DNA of 10,562 nt from Candidatus Poseidoniaceae archaeon (GCA_013330015.1 DUJC01000032.1:20327-30888); one strand, 5' to 3'. Positions 1-7,573 are shown, counted from the first letter of the stretch. A program made the numbers and translations. Notes: generated from the letters alone by a model not told the origin.

Positions 1-10
1 ATATAAATTA
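1..10 (+). promoter_or_regulatory. Possible TATA element upstream of the S8 protease
   Basis: The window opens with ATATAAATTA, an AT-rich stretch resembling an archaeal TATA box. A start of transcription about 25 bases downstream would leave a 5' leader of roughly 70 bases before the protease ATG at 104. The element sits at the window edge, so the BRE cannot be judged. No other gene is visible in bases 1-103. This rests on composition and position only. Confidence 0.25.
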
Positions 11-85
11 ACACCCAGCATTAACCACTTTGGTAGCAATTCATGTTCATTTCTTTACACTCCAATCGAAAGACTTCAAACAATA

Positions 86-105
86 GTGTTTCGTGGGTGA
101 AACAT
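86..105 (+). promoter_or_regulatory. Small inverted repeat enclosing the protease ribosome binding site
   Basis: GTTTC (88-92) and GAAAC (99-103) are perfect inverted copies around a 6-base loop. The stem extends by T87-A104 and a G-U pair 86/105. The binding site GGTGA (96-100) lies partly in the loop and partly in the 3' arm, and the first two bases of the ATG (104) fall in the stem. If it folds in mRNA, it would cover the start of translation. It may be chance. Confidence 0.3.
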
Positions 106-2107
106 GGCCCGTTCAAAGTCGACAAGATTGACGCTAACAATCCTTTGTCTCACCATGTTTGTGTTGCCCACAGTTCTCGCTACAGTACCTGTTGAATCCA
201 ACCAAGATTCAGGCGAAGAAGGTTGGTGGGTTGAAACAACCGTCGACCGAGACGGAAACGGGATTGGAGACATGATCGAAGTGCACCAGAAGAATCCACT
301 TTTCCTCGACGAGGACAAGACGCTTCCTTTGATCATCGACTTTTCATTCACCCCAGGAGATGCTGAAATCAAGATGCTTGAGGATACTGTTGAATACCGC
401 CACCAATGGACATTGAAAGGCATTGATGCGCTCGCTGGCCGAGTTCCTGTCGGTTACGTCCTTGAAGCATCTCAACTCCCAGGCGTTGTCATGCTCGAAC
501 TTGATGGCATCCTCTCGGTCACGAACGGCGATGCTGCCGTCCTTCACGGTGTTGATACGGCGTGGGCAGAGACGAGTTACGATGGCTCTGGAACAACCGT
601 AGCCATCATTGATACAGGAATCGATGGAAACCACTCCAGTCTCGACGATCAAGACGATGATCCAACCACACACGACCCGAAAGTCATCGCATTCTACGAT
701 CCTGTCAACAATCCAAGTTTGACCAACGGCACTGAAGTCTACCCATACGATGACCAAGGACACGGTTCTCACTGTGCTGGGACAACCGCAGGAACTGGTG
801 CTCCAACCTACGACCATCCCGGCATGGCGCCACAAGCCTCTCTGGTCGGTGTGAAAGTTCTCGATGCAGGTGGAAGCGGGTCCTTTGCTACCGTCATGGC
901 AGGAATGGAATGGACCGTTGAGAAGCGATATGAATTCAACATCCGAGCAGCATCTATGAGCCTTGGCGGACCAGGTGCAATCGAATGGACTTCTTCCGAA
1001 GAGGACAGTGTCAATCGCTATGCAAACGAAATGGTTCGCGCTGGAATTGCTTTGTTCATCGCTGCTGGAAACAGTGCCTTCTCAGCACAAATTGGAACAC
1101 CGGGTAGTGCTGAAGATGCCATCACAGTCGGTGCTTTGGACAAGGATTCAAGCATCGCTATCTACAGTAGCCAAGGACCGACAGAAGAAGGTCGAATCAA
1201 GCCAAACATTGCCTATGTCGGTTCCGATGTCATGTCCGTCGCCCACAACACTGGGGATGGTTACGTTGCTTTCAGCGGTACAAGCATGGCCACACCTGGT
1301 GCGGCTGGTGTAGCAGCACTTATGTTGCAAGCAAATCCAGATCTGTCTCCATTCGACATTCGAAACATTATGCAAGAGACTGCGACCTATCGACAGTGCC
1401 ACTACATGGGCGCAAACGAGCCATGTGCTGAAGATTTCATTCCAAAGAACCGGCAGAACAACGTCTACGGTCATGGAGAAGTCCGAGCCCTTGATGCGTT
1501 GCTCGAAGCAGCTGAACGTGACTATGTGTTCAACACAAACATCAGCGTCACCATTTCAACGCCGGCAACACTCGACAATCGAATTCATCTCGAGCGCGGC
1601 GATAGCATCGCCTTTGAGGTCAGTGAAAACATGGAAACAGTCCAATGGAGAAGCAACCATTTGCGCGATGATTGGTCCAACATTCACACATACGAATCAG
1701 GGGACACCTTTGGGGAATTGTCCATCATTGACATCATTCATCAGATTGAGCATCTACCAGGCATCGCCGTCATGGGCAATCACACCATCTCGCTGCGAGG
1801 TGTTCAGGATCAAGACGGTGTGACCTCCGCTTCACCACTTGTCACAGCAGAGATTATGGTCATGGATGACGATACAAACCCGCCAATGCCGAGTTCTGAA
1901 GATGGACTCTCAGCAGCGACGATTGCGGTGGTTTCAGTTGGAGGTATCATCCTCTTCCTTGCCGTTCTTCTGTTGATTTCGACCATATCGAGTCGAGAGG
2001 AAGGAACACTTGCTGGCAAGGACCTCCAGACGTACCTTGATTCTCAGATCGTTGATGCAGTCGATTCCGATTTGTCTGAAAACCCGTTCTGGGAAGAAAA
2101 GGCGTAA
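104..2107 (+). CDS. Secreted, membrane-anchored subtilisin-like serine protease (peptidase S8)
   Basis: The 667-residue product is a subtilase that would cut proteins outside the cell. Residues 1-27 are a signal peptide (basic start, then a hydrophobic run). D48-D56 (DRDGNGIGD) resembles a calcium-binding loop. Residues about 70-140 look like an I9-type inhibitory propeptide. The catalytic domain spans about 145-470 with the full triad: D170 in AIIDTGIDG, H220 in GHGSHCAGT and S394 in GTSMATPG, plus oxyanion-hole N323 in AAGNS. C224 beside the catalytic His recalls the proteinase K branch; C432 and C441 could form a disulfide. A beta-rich region (about 480-590) precedes a transmembrane helix (about 606-628) and a charged cytoplasmic tail of about 37 residues. 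The ATG at 104 is chosen because GGTGA ends 3 bases upstream and the signal peptide follows directly. The family call is very safe; substrate is unknown. It probably supports protein scavenging or surface-protein turnover. Confidence 0.96.
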   Translation: MARSKSTRLTLTILCLTMFVLPTVLATVPVESNQDSGEEGWWVETTVDRDGNGIGDMIEVHQKNPLFLDEDKTLPLIIDFSFTPGDAEIKMLEDTVEYRHQWTLKGIDALAGRVPVGYVLEASQLPGVVMLELDGILSVTNGDAAVLHGVDTAWAETSYDGSGTTVAIIDTGIDGNHSSLDDQDDDPTTHDPKVIAFYDPVNNPSLTNGTEVYPYDDQGHGSHCAGTTAGTGAPTYDHPGMAPQASLVGVKVLDAGGSGSFATVMAGMEWTVEKRYEFNIRAASMSLGGPGAIEWTSSEEDSVNRYANEMVRAGIALFIAAGNSAFSAQIGTPGSAEDAITVGALDKDSSIAIYSSQGPTEEGRIKPNIAYVGSDVMSVAHNTGDGYVAFSGTSMATPGAAGVAALMLQANPDLSPFDIRNIMQETATYRQCHYMGANEPCAEDFIPKNRQNNVYGHGEVRALDALLEAAERDYVFNTNISVTISTPATLDNRIHLERGDSIAFEVSENMETVQWRSNHLRDDWSNIHTYESGDTFGELSIIDIIHQIEHLPGIAVMGNHTISLRGVQDQDGVTSASPLVTAEIMVMDDDTNPPMPSSEDGLSAATIAVVSVGGIILFLAVLLLISTISSREEGTLAGKDLQTYLDSQIVDAVDSDLSENPFWEEKA

Positions 2108-2153
2108 TCCCTGGATTGGAGTGATACCTTACATTCATAGACGGAGTTCCCAA

Positions 2154-2158
2154 GGTGA
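2154..2158 (+). promoter_or_regulatory. Ribosome binding site deciding the small-subunit start
   Basis: GGTGA lies 5 bases before ATG 2164 and favours that start. The in-frame GTG at 2155 lies inside the GGTGA itself, so it is a poor start. The 56-base gap 2108-2163 after the protease stop shows no clear promoter or terminator, so read-through from the protease gene is possible. Confidence 0.6.
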
Positions 2159-2163
2159 GAAAC

Positions 2164-2766
2164 ATGGTCGGAAAAGAACACGTGACGATGATTCCGTCTG
2201 CACCGAAGACGATTTGGTCCGCAACGGTCAATGGGCAAGACGTCCAAGCCATTGCTCCATCCAATGCCATCTTGCTCGACGTTCTTCGCGATGAAGTGGG
2301 TATGCTCGGTGTCAAGCGAGGCTGTGACTTAGGAACGTGTGGTTGTTGTGCAGTTTTGATCGATGGCGAACCTCGTCTCTCGTGCCTGTGCTTGGCCGGG
2401 CAAGTTGGAGGCCAGGAGATTATAACGGTCGAAGGACTTGCTGACGGGGCACATCTCGCTCCAATCCAAATCTGCTTTGCAACCCATGGTGGTTCGCAAT
2501 GTGGATTCTGCACACCAGGTTTTCTCATGAGCGCTGAAGCACTTCTTAATGCAAATGAGAACCCAACTCGGGACGAAATCGCTTGTGCAATCGAAGGAAA
2601 TCTTTGCCGATGCACTGGTTATCAACAAATTGTCGATTCTATAGAGGCGGCTGCAGAAATCAAGCGAGGTGATGCGCCATCGCCATCTCCAGCTAGTGAT
2701 CCTCATCCAAATCCACATCCAGAAGGGCCTGATGAACCATCGATGCCTCCTGGTCATGCGAGGTAA
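2164..2766 (+). CDS. hcrC: [2Fe-2S] subunit of a molybdenum hydroxylase, 4-hydroxybenzoyl-CoA reductase gamma-like
   Basis: This 200-residue protein is the small iron-sulfur subunit that carries electrons between the Moco site and FAD. The N-terminal plant-ferredoxin fold has C54-x4-C59-x2-C62-x11-C74. The C-terminal four-helix domain has C113-x2-C116-x31-C148-x-C150. Both are the complete ligand sets of the xanthine oxidase family. Family members are usually about 160 residues; the excess is a short N-terminal lead of about 15 residues and a Pro/Ser/His-rich tail (about 167-200) of unknown role. ATG 2164 is preferred over an in-frame GTG at 2155. The gene is followed 4 bases later by the Moco subunit. 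Assignment to hcrC rests on the partner subunits, because this subunit alone does not distinguish CoxS, HcrC or XdhC-type small subunits. Confidence 0.93.
   Translation: MVGKEHVTMIPSAPKTIWSATVNGQDVQAIAPSNAILLDVLRDEVGMLGVKRGCDLGTCGCCAVLIDGEPRLSCLCLAGQVGGQEIITVEGLADGAHLAPIQICFATHGGSQCGFCTPGFLMSAEALLNANENPTRDEIACAIEGNLCRCTGYQQIVDSIEAAAEIKRGDAPSPSPASDPHPNPHPEGPDEPSMPPGHAR
2760..2764 (+). promoter_or_regulatory. Ribosome binding site deciding the Moco-subunit start
   Basis: GAGGT overlaps the last codons and stop of the small subunit and sits 6 bases before ATG 2771. It supports 2771 over the in-frame ATGs at 2669 and 2756. The 2669 start would add 34 residues read out of frame through the small-subunit gene and has no recognisable binding site. 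Confidence 0.65.
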
Positions 2767-2770
2767 TCTC

Positions 2771-5575
2771 ATGGCTGGAGGATATCGTCAACAACCTGGT
2801 GCATCGTCGGGTGAAATCCGTAAGGATGGGAAGCGCGTTGCAGGTAAGCAAAAGTTTCCTCCGCCAGGTTCAGGTGGCTCTCGGCCAACCATGGCTCAGC
2901 GTGATCTTGATTTCATTCCAGAATCTGTTGGTGGGAAGGAACCTCAACCAGCAGGCTCGCATATCCACGACAGGTATCGAACAGGCACGGAAGTGGGTAA
3001 GCCAAGGGCTCTCGTTGATTCACATGCAAAAGTAACCGGTCAAGCATGGTATGGTGACGATGTCCGTCTTTCGAATGAAATCATCGGCAAAATTCTCCGT
3101 TCACCGCATCATTATGCCAAAATCAAATCCATTGATACATCAAAAGTCGAAGCCCTCCCGGGTGTTCTCGCAGTAGCCACAGGGGCAGACGCAGCAAACA
3201 CGTTCGGTGTTTTGCCTGTAACGAAAGACGAGCACGCCATGGCTGTTGAGAAAGTACGCCACGTGGGCGATCTCGTAGCCTGTGTTGCTGCCGTCGATGA
3301 AGCGACAGCCATGGAAGCCCTCAACTTGTTTGAGATTGAGTGGGAAGTTCTCGACCCTGTCTTTGATCCGAGAAAAGGATTGGAAGATCAAGATGAACCA
3401 ATCCACTGGCGAGGGAAGTATCACGTTGGAACAACCAATGTTCAGAAGCGTGTGTTTCAAGAGTTTGGCGATCGTAGCCTCGTTGCAGATCCAACAGCTT
3501 CCTCTCACGGGAAATGGCGAATGGAAGGTGTGCATCATGGGTTCACAGAACCCCATGCAGTCGTTGCACACTGGGATCCAAACGGTCGTCTTCAACTCTA
3601 TACTCCTCAGCAAGTGCCGCACTATGCACATCGAGCGCTCTCAACGGTTCTCGAGGTTCCAATGCATCAAATCAACGTCATTCGTACCTTCGTTGGGGGA
3701 GGATTCGGTGGGAAATCAGACCCATTCCCGCACGAGATGTGTGCGGCGATTCTTTCTCGTAAGGCAGGGCGTCCCGTACGAATCAATTTCACTCGAGAAG
3801 AAGTTTACTGGATTAACAGAGGCCGACATCCAAGTTACATTGAAGTCAAAATGACAGCTGACGAAGAGGCTCGAATTTCTGGCTTTGACATCGATGCACT
3901 GATCGATGGCGGTGGATTTGCTTCCTTCGGCCACGTCACGTCCTACTACAACGGTGTTCTCGCAACAGCCCCGTATGAACTCGGTTCTTTCCATTACACT
4001 GGTGCACGTGTGTGGACAAACAAACCAGCAAGCGGTGCTATGCGCGGACACGGAGCGGTCAACACACGATGTGCAGTTGAGGTTGGCCTCGATGAAATGG
4101 CTGAGCAAATGCAAGTCGATCCGATTGACCTACGCTTGGCAAACCTTCTCCCTCCGCATAGTCGAACCATCTCTGGTTTCCGAATTACCTCAAACGGAAT
4201 GCGTGAAGCACTTGAGCGCGTCCGGGAAGGTTCGGATTGGGATACAAAGTTCCGTCAAATGCCACTGGGTAAAGGAATCGGCATTGGCTGTGGCTTCTTT
4301 ATTTCAGGTTCGGGATTACCAATCCACTGGGATCCAAATCGATTCCCACACGCAACCGTTCACATTCAAATCGATATGGATGGAGGTGTTACGGTCCATA
4401 CAGGTGCTGCTGATATTGGACAGGGTTCGACCACAGCCGTCGCACAAGTCGTTTCCGAGGTTCTTGCTCTTCCCATTGAAATGATTCACGTCCGCTCGCA
4501 TGAAAGCGATACCAGTCCAGTTGACCTTGGGTCCTATTCCAGTCGAGTGACGTTCATGAATGCCAATGCTGCAATTCGAGCAGCACTCGACATTCGTGAG
4601 AAATTGCTCAATGCTGCTTGGGAGATGTTGGGTTACCATCCTGATGTTCTTGTTCTCAACGACCGTCGAATCTACTACAAACACGACCCAGCAGTCGGTG
4701 TATCTTACCTCCAAGCACTCCACAAGGCGCAAGAGGACAAGGGGTCACTGATATCCAGTGGAGCCTATCGCTCACCTCCAATGGGTGGTGTTCACAAGGG
4801 TGCAGCAGCAGGGCTTGCTCCTGCATACTCGTTTTCTGCCTATGTTGCAGAAGTCGATGTCGATGTCGAGACTGGACTTGTATCATGCACCAATGTTTGG
4901 GCTGCGCATGACTGCGGTAAAGCACTCAATCCACTTGCAGTCGAGGGACAGATTATCGGTTCTTGTCACATGGGTCTGGGCCAGGTTCTCTCCGAGAAGA
5001 TGGTCTATGGGCGAACTGGCCATCTGCAAAATCCAAACCTCTTGGAATACAAAATCCCCTCTGTCCATGAAATGCCTCACGTGACGCCAATCATTGTTGA
5101 ATCATCGGACCCAGAAGGTCCGTTCGGTGCGAAAGAAGCTGGAGAGGGGCCGCTTCTACCGATTCTCCCTGCTGTCGTGAACGCAGTCTACGATGCAATA
5201 GGCGTTCGTATACGTGAATTACCACTCACCCCAGATGTCGTGTGGAAGGCCATCTCTGCGAAGACGAGGTCACTCGGAGGCATCGATGAAACAGAACTCC
5301 CTACGCCGCGATTGGAACACAGCACGTTGCAAGCAACGCTTGTTGCACGAGGTCAAGAGCACAAGGAGCGAGACCGCCGCCGACAGCGTAGCGAAGATAC
5401 CAGCGCATATGTTAACGGCGTGCTGTTTGGATTCGATCCAGACCGTCCGCTCGAAGACCAGGTTGATGGATGGAAATCCGCGGTTGAACCCGTGCCTGAA
5501 CAGCTGGCTGAGCTTGGCTTAGCAGGAAAGGCTTGGCTGAAGAAGGAGCAACGCCAAATGGGAGGTGACCAATGA
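2771..5575 (+). CDS. hcrA: Molybdopterin-binding catalytic subunit, 4-hydroxybenzoyl-CoA reductase alpha-like
   Basis: The 934-residue protein is the catalytic subunit of a xanthine oxidase-family molybdoenzyme. The alpha/beta hammerhead domain begins at about residue 80 (VDSHAKVTGQA). Moco-binding regions follow: E260-P-H, GGGFGGK at 309-315, AMRGHG with R425, GQG at 550-552, and AGEGP with E792, the likely catalytic glutamate. The AMRGHG segment, the DLGSYSSRVTFM stretch and GAKEAGEGP fit the 4-hydroxybenzoyl-CoA reductase branch from memory. The CO dehydrogenase signature AYRCSFR is absent. There is no Tat or Sec signal, so it is cytoplasmic. Relatives have about 770 residues; this one carries a Gly/Pro/basic N-terminal extension of about 75 residues and a charged C-terminal extension from about 832 to 934. 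The stop overlaps the FAD-subunit ATG (ATGA). Substrate is inferred from the subfamily and may be another aromatic or acyl-CoA compound. Confidence 0.92.
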   Translation: MAGGYRQQPGASSGEIRKDGKRVAGKQKFPPPGSGGSRPTMAQRDLDFIPESVGGKEPQPAGSHIHDRYRTGTEVGKPRALVDSHAKVTGQAWYGDDVRLSNEIIGKILRSPHHYAKIKSIDTSKVEALPGVLAVATGADAANTFGVLPVTKDEHAMAVEKVRHVGDLVACVAAVDEATAMEALNLFEIEWEVLDPVFDPRKGLEDQDEPIHWRGKYHVGTTNVQKRVFQEFGDRSLVADPTASSHGKWRMEGVHHGFTEPHAVVAHWDPNGRLQLYTPQQVPHYAHRALSTVLEVPMHQINVIRTFVGGGFGGKSDPFPHEMCAAILSRKAGRPVRINFTREEVYWINRGRHPSYIEVKMTADEEARISGFDIDALIDGGGFASFGHVTSYYNGVLATAPYELGSFHYTGARVWTNKPASGAMRGHGAVNTRCAVEVGLDEMAEQMQVDPIDLRLANLLPPHSRTISGFRITSNGMREALERVREGSDWDTKFRQMPLGKGIGIGCGFFISGSGLPIHWDPNRFPHATVHIQIDMDGGVTVHTGAADIGQGSTTAVAQVVSEVLALPIEMIHVRSHESDTSPVDLGSYSSRVTFMNANAAIRAALDIREKLLNAAWEMLGYHPDVLVLNDRRIYYKHDPAVGVSYLQALHKAQEDKGSLISSGAYRSPPMGGVHKGAAAGLAPAYSFSAYVAEVDVDVETGLVSCTNVWAAHDCGKALNPLAVEGQIIGSCHMGLGQVLSEKMVYGRTGHLQNPNLLEYKIPSVHEMPHVTPIIVESSDPEGPFGAKEAGEGPLLPILPAVVNAVYDAIGVRIRELPLTPDVVWKAISAKTRSLGGIDETELPTPRLEHSTLQATLVARGQEHKERDRRRQRSEDTSAYVNGVLFGFDPDRPLEDQVDGWKSAVEPVPEQLAELGLAGKAWLKKEQRQMGGDQ
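5561..5568 (+). promoter_or_regulatory. Strong ribosome binding site for the FAD subunit
   Basis: GGAGGTGA fully matches the complement of a typical 16S rRNA 3' end. It lies inside the last codons of the Moco subunit, 3 bases before ATG 5572. With the ATGA stop/start overlap it points to coupled translation and balanced subunit production. Confidence 0.75.
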
Positions 5576-6546
5576 TGTTGATGCCTCCATTCAATCTCCA
5601 TCACCCGAAGACCGTTGAGGAAGCATGTGAACTGGCAGCAACGTTCCTTGCCAACGAGGAATCCTTTGATTGGGTTGCAGGTGGTACCGATTTGCTACCG
5701 AATTACAAGTGGCACATCAACGTCAAAACACACGTGATTTCTCTCGCAAACATACCCGGTCTCGACATCATCTCCATGCATGAAATTGGTGCAATGGCTC
5801 GTTTGGGCGCATTGACGACTTCGGAAAATGTGCATCCGCTCATAGCATCGGCTGCTAGCAAAGTCGCCTCTTCGTTGATCCGAAACAACGCAACACTTGG
5901 AGGGAACATTTGCCTTGATACGCGCTGTTTCTGGCTCAATCAAAGCGAAGATTGGCGCCGTTCAATCGACTGGTGCCACAAGGAAGATTGTGGAACGGGT
6001 TCGGATTGTCGAGTTATTCCAAATCAAAACACACTCTGCGTAGCAACCTACCAAGGCGATCTGGCTCCATCTTTGATGGTGCTTGAGGGAACCATCCACA
6101 TCATTGGTCCAAACGGGCCTCGGAGCCTTCCTGTTGAGGAGTTTTTCCAACTCGATGGAATTACTCGAAACGTGCTTCAAGAAGGTGAATTTGTTCTTAA
6201 GGTGACCTTCCCAGAGAACGTTGCCAACAGATCGGGGTCCTACAAGAAACTCAGAGTTCGAGAATCGTGGGATTTCCCTGAGGCGGGTGTTGCCTCCTCG
6301 TGGATTCCGGGCGATCTCTCCTCACTTCGAGTCGCTTCCACAGCATTGGAATCCATTCCCCGTTCACACCATGAGGAAGTTGATGCACTTGGAAATTCAT
6401 TCTCGAAAGAGCATATTTCTCAACTCTCTGAGAAGATTATGAAATCCATTAAACCAGTAAACAACACGGCATTGCCTCCAAGATATCGCAAATCGATGGT
6501 TCGAGTTTTAGCGAAGCGGAGCCTTCGAGAGATACTTGGTGATTGA
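5572..6546 (+). CDS. hcrB: FAD subunit with [4Fe-4S] insertion, 4-hydroxybenzoyl-CoA reductase beta-like
   Basis: The 324-residue protein is the FAD-binding medium subunit. FAD motifs are AGGTD (36-40) and TLGGN (108-112), followed by the CO dehydrogenase flavoprotein C-terminal domain and a conserved ending with an RKSMVRVLAKRSL-like helix. Directly after TLGGN comes a cysteine-rich stretch: C114, C119, C135, C140, C146 and C156. The pattern C119-x15-C135-x10-C146-x9-C156, with LDTRC and FWLNQSEDWRR nearby, resembles the insertion that binds the extra [4Fe-4S] cluster in HcrB of 4-hydroxybenzoyl-CoA reductase, and is lacking in ordinary xanthine or CO dehydrogenases. In that enzyme the cluster passes low-potential electrons to FAD so the ring can be reduced and the para hydroxyl removed. 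The order small-large-medium matches hcrCAB as I recall it. Which of C140/C146 is a ligand is uncertain. Confidence 0.93.
   Translation: MMLMPPFNLHHPKTVEEACELAATFLANEESFDWVAGGTDLLPNYKWHINVKTHVISLANIPGLDIISMHEIGAMARLGALTTSENVHPLIASAASKVASSLIRNNATLGGNICLDTRCFWLNQSEDWRRSIDWCHKEDCGTGSDCRVIPNQNTLCVATYQGDLAPSLMVLEGTIHIIGPNGPRSLPVEEFFQLDGITRNVLQEGEFVLKVTFPENVANRSGSYKKLRVRESWDFPEAGVASSWIPGDLSSLRVASTALESIPRSHHEEVDALGNSFSKEHISQLSEKIMKSIKPVNNTALPPRYRKSMVRVLAKRSLREILGD
6538..6543 (+). promoter_or_regulatory. Ribosome binding site deciding the surface-protein start
   Basis: GGTGAT lies within the last codons of the FAD subunit, 5 bases before ATG 6549. It supports that ATG over the in-frame TTG at 6543, and it links translation of this gene to the hydroxylase operon. 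Confidence 0.6.
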
Positions 6547-6548
6547 GG

Positions 6549-7517
6549 ATGAAAAAGGCCGTTTACTTCCTTGTCTCTTGTGTCCTTGTAGCAATCTTGC
6601 CACTCGGACATGCGCAATTCCCCACCAACAACGAATGGGAATTCGGCTGGGATACGGATGTAGAACCGAGTTACGATTTGGAATTGGATGGGGACAAATG
6701 GAAGATTGAAGATACCTTAGTCTTCTATGTCGACAATCCAAGAATCAATGATTTGAGCCTCACAATTACCGTCGAATTTGAGAACGACGTGAACGTTCTC
6801 GAAGCATCGTACTCGGAATCTATCTCAGTAGGCTCTCAATCGAATGAAACCTTCTCAATTGAATTGAGTACCTCGGATGCAGAAAAGGTGCGAAGTCATT
6901 CTCCAAGCGAGAAGATTACAATGATTGTGACTGCTGAAGAGAGTGGAGCTGGAGCAGCGGGTTCACCGAAGGAGATTGAAGCGGACCTCAATGTCCCGAG
7001 GTATCACAAACTTCTCCCAGGAGTATCCTTGGTTGCGAGCTCCGTTGATGCAGGAACCTGGATTGAAGAAACACTCCTGCTCAGCAATATGGGGAACACA
7101 GTCGATGCTGCCAGCAAGATTGAGGCGGACATTCGCAATTGCCCACTCCTTGAGATCGAAGGGCTAGAGAGTGGCGAAAACACCCAAATCCAACCAACCG
7201 ATGTGAACGGAAATCAACCTGCTGAAGTCTCGTTTCGCATCGCCCCCTCAACCGCTCATGCTTCAAAGACGTGTGAAGTCACCGTAATCGTGACATCAGA
7301 AGGGAACGGTTTGGAACGTAGTGTTACGTTTTCAATTGATGTCGATGCATCCGGTGGAAGTCAAAATTCGAACACCGGAGACACCGGTTCTAGCTCGTCC
7401 AATACGGGCTCGGAATCTGACGGTTCTTCGGCACTTCCTGCACTAGGTCCTCAAACGGTCATTTTTTGGCTAGGGTTGCTTGCTGTACTACGCAGAAACC
7501 GGCTCGATGTCTGCTGA
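6549..7517 (+). CDS. Secreted beta-sandwich surface protein with C-terminal anchor or sorting-like tail
   Basis: I do not recognise a named family for this 322-residue protein. Residues 1-22 are a signal peptide (MKK, hydrophobic core, likely cleavage after GHA22). The body has alternating beta-strand character and looks like two Ig-like or CARDB/NEW3-type domains, about 25-135 and 140-265. C198 and C242 of the second domain could pair. Residues 268-294 form a Ser/Gly/Asn/Thr-rich linker of the kind that is often glycosylated. It ends in LPALGP (296-301), a short hydrophobic stretch (303-314) and RRNR (315-318). That layout of linker, short motif, helix and basic cluster recalls archaeosortase or sortase-type C-terminal signals, though it is not a clear PGF-CTERM. 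The start is 2 bases after the FAD-subunit stop, so it is probably co-expressed with the hydroxylase. Function is unknown. Confidence 0.85.
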   Translation: MKKAVYFLVSCVLVAILPLGHAQFPTNNEWEFGWDTDVEPSYDLELDGDKWKIEDTLVFYVDNPRINDLSLTITVEFENDVNVLEASYSESISVGSQSNETFSIELSTSDAEKVRSHSPSEKITMIVTAEESGAGAAGSPKEIEADLNVPRYHKLLPGVSLVASSVDAGTWIEETLLLSNMGNTVDAASKIEADIRNCPLLEIEGLESGENTQIQPTDVNGNQPAEVSFRIAPSTAHASKTCEVTVIVTSEGNGLERSVTFSIDVDASGGSQNSNTGDTGSSSSNTGSESDGSSALPALGPQTVIFWLGLLAVLRRNRLDVC

Positions 7518-7544
7518 TTAGACTACGCTCTAATTGTCGTGATG

Positions 7545-7555
7545 TCATAAAAACC
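7545..7555 (+). promoter_or_regulatory. Possible TATA element for the DUF4350-moxR operon
   Basis: TCATAAAAACC lies in the 127-base gap between the surface-protein stop (7517) and ATG 7645. It is the most TATA-like stretch there. A start about 25 bases downstream would fall in the dyad at 7574-7599. No terminator-like T run is seen in this gap. Confidence 0.3.
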
Positions 7556-7573
7556 TCTCTAAACGTCAAGGGA

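Noticed and set aside
1947..2615. 222-residue open frame on the minus strand
   Set aside because: It runs antisense across the end of the protease and the ferredoxin motifs of the small subunit, both of which are clearly real. Its composition is atypical and no domain is seen.
2669..2770. Longer N-terminus for the Moco subunit, starting at 2669
   Set aside because: It overlaps the small-subunit gene by about 100 bases in another frame, has no ribosome binding site, and its residues (many His, Arg, Ile, Leu) look like an out-of-frame reading. GAGGT before ATG 2771 is a better start.
3282..3854. 190-residue open frame in another plus-strand frame within the Moco subunit
   Set aside because: It lies wholly inside the catalytic subunit, covering the GGGFGGK region, and shows no binding site or family motif.
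2771..5575. Aerobic CO dehydrogenase large subunit (coxL)
   Set aside because: The active-site loop signature AYRCSFR is absent; the equivalent place reads AMRGHG. The subunit order and the cysteine insertion in the FAD subunit also argue for the 4-hydroxybenzoyl-CoA reductase branch.
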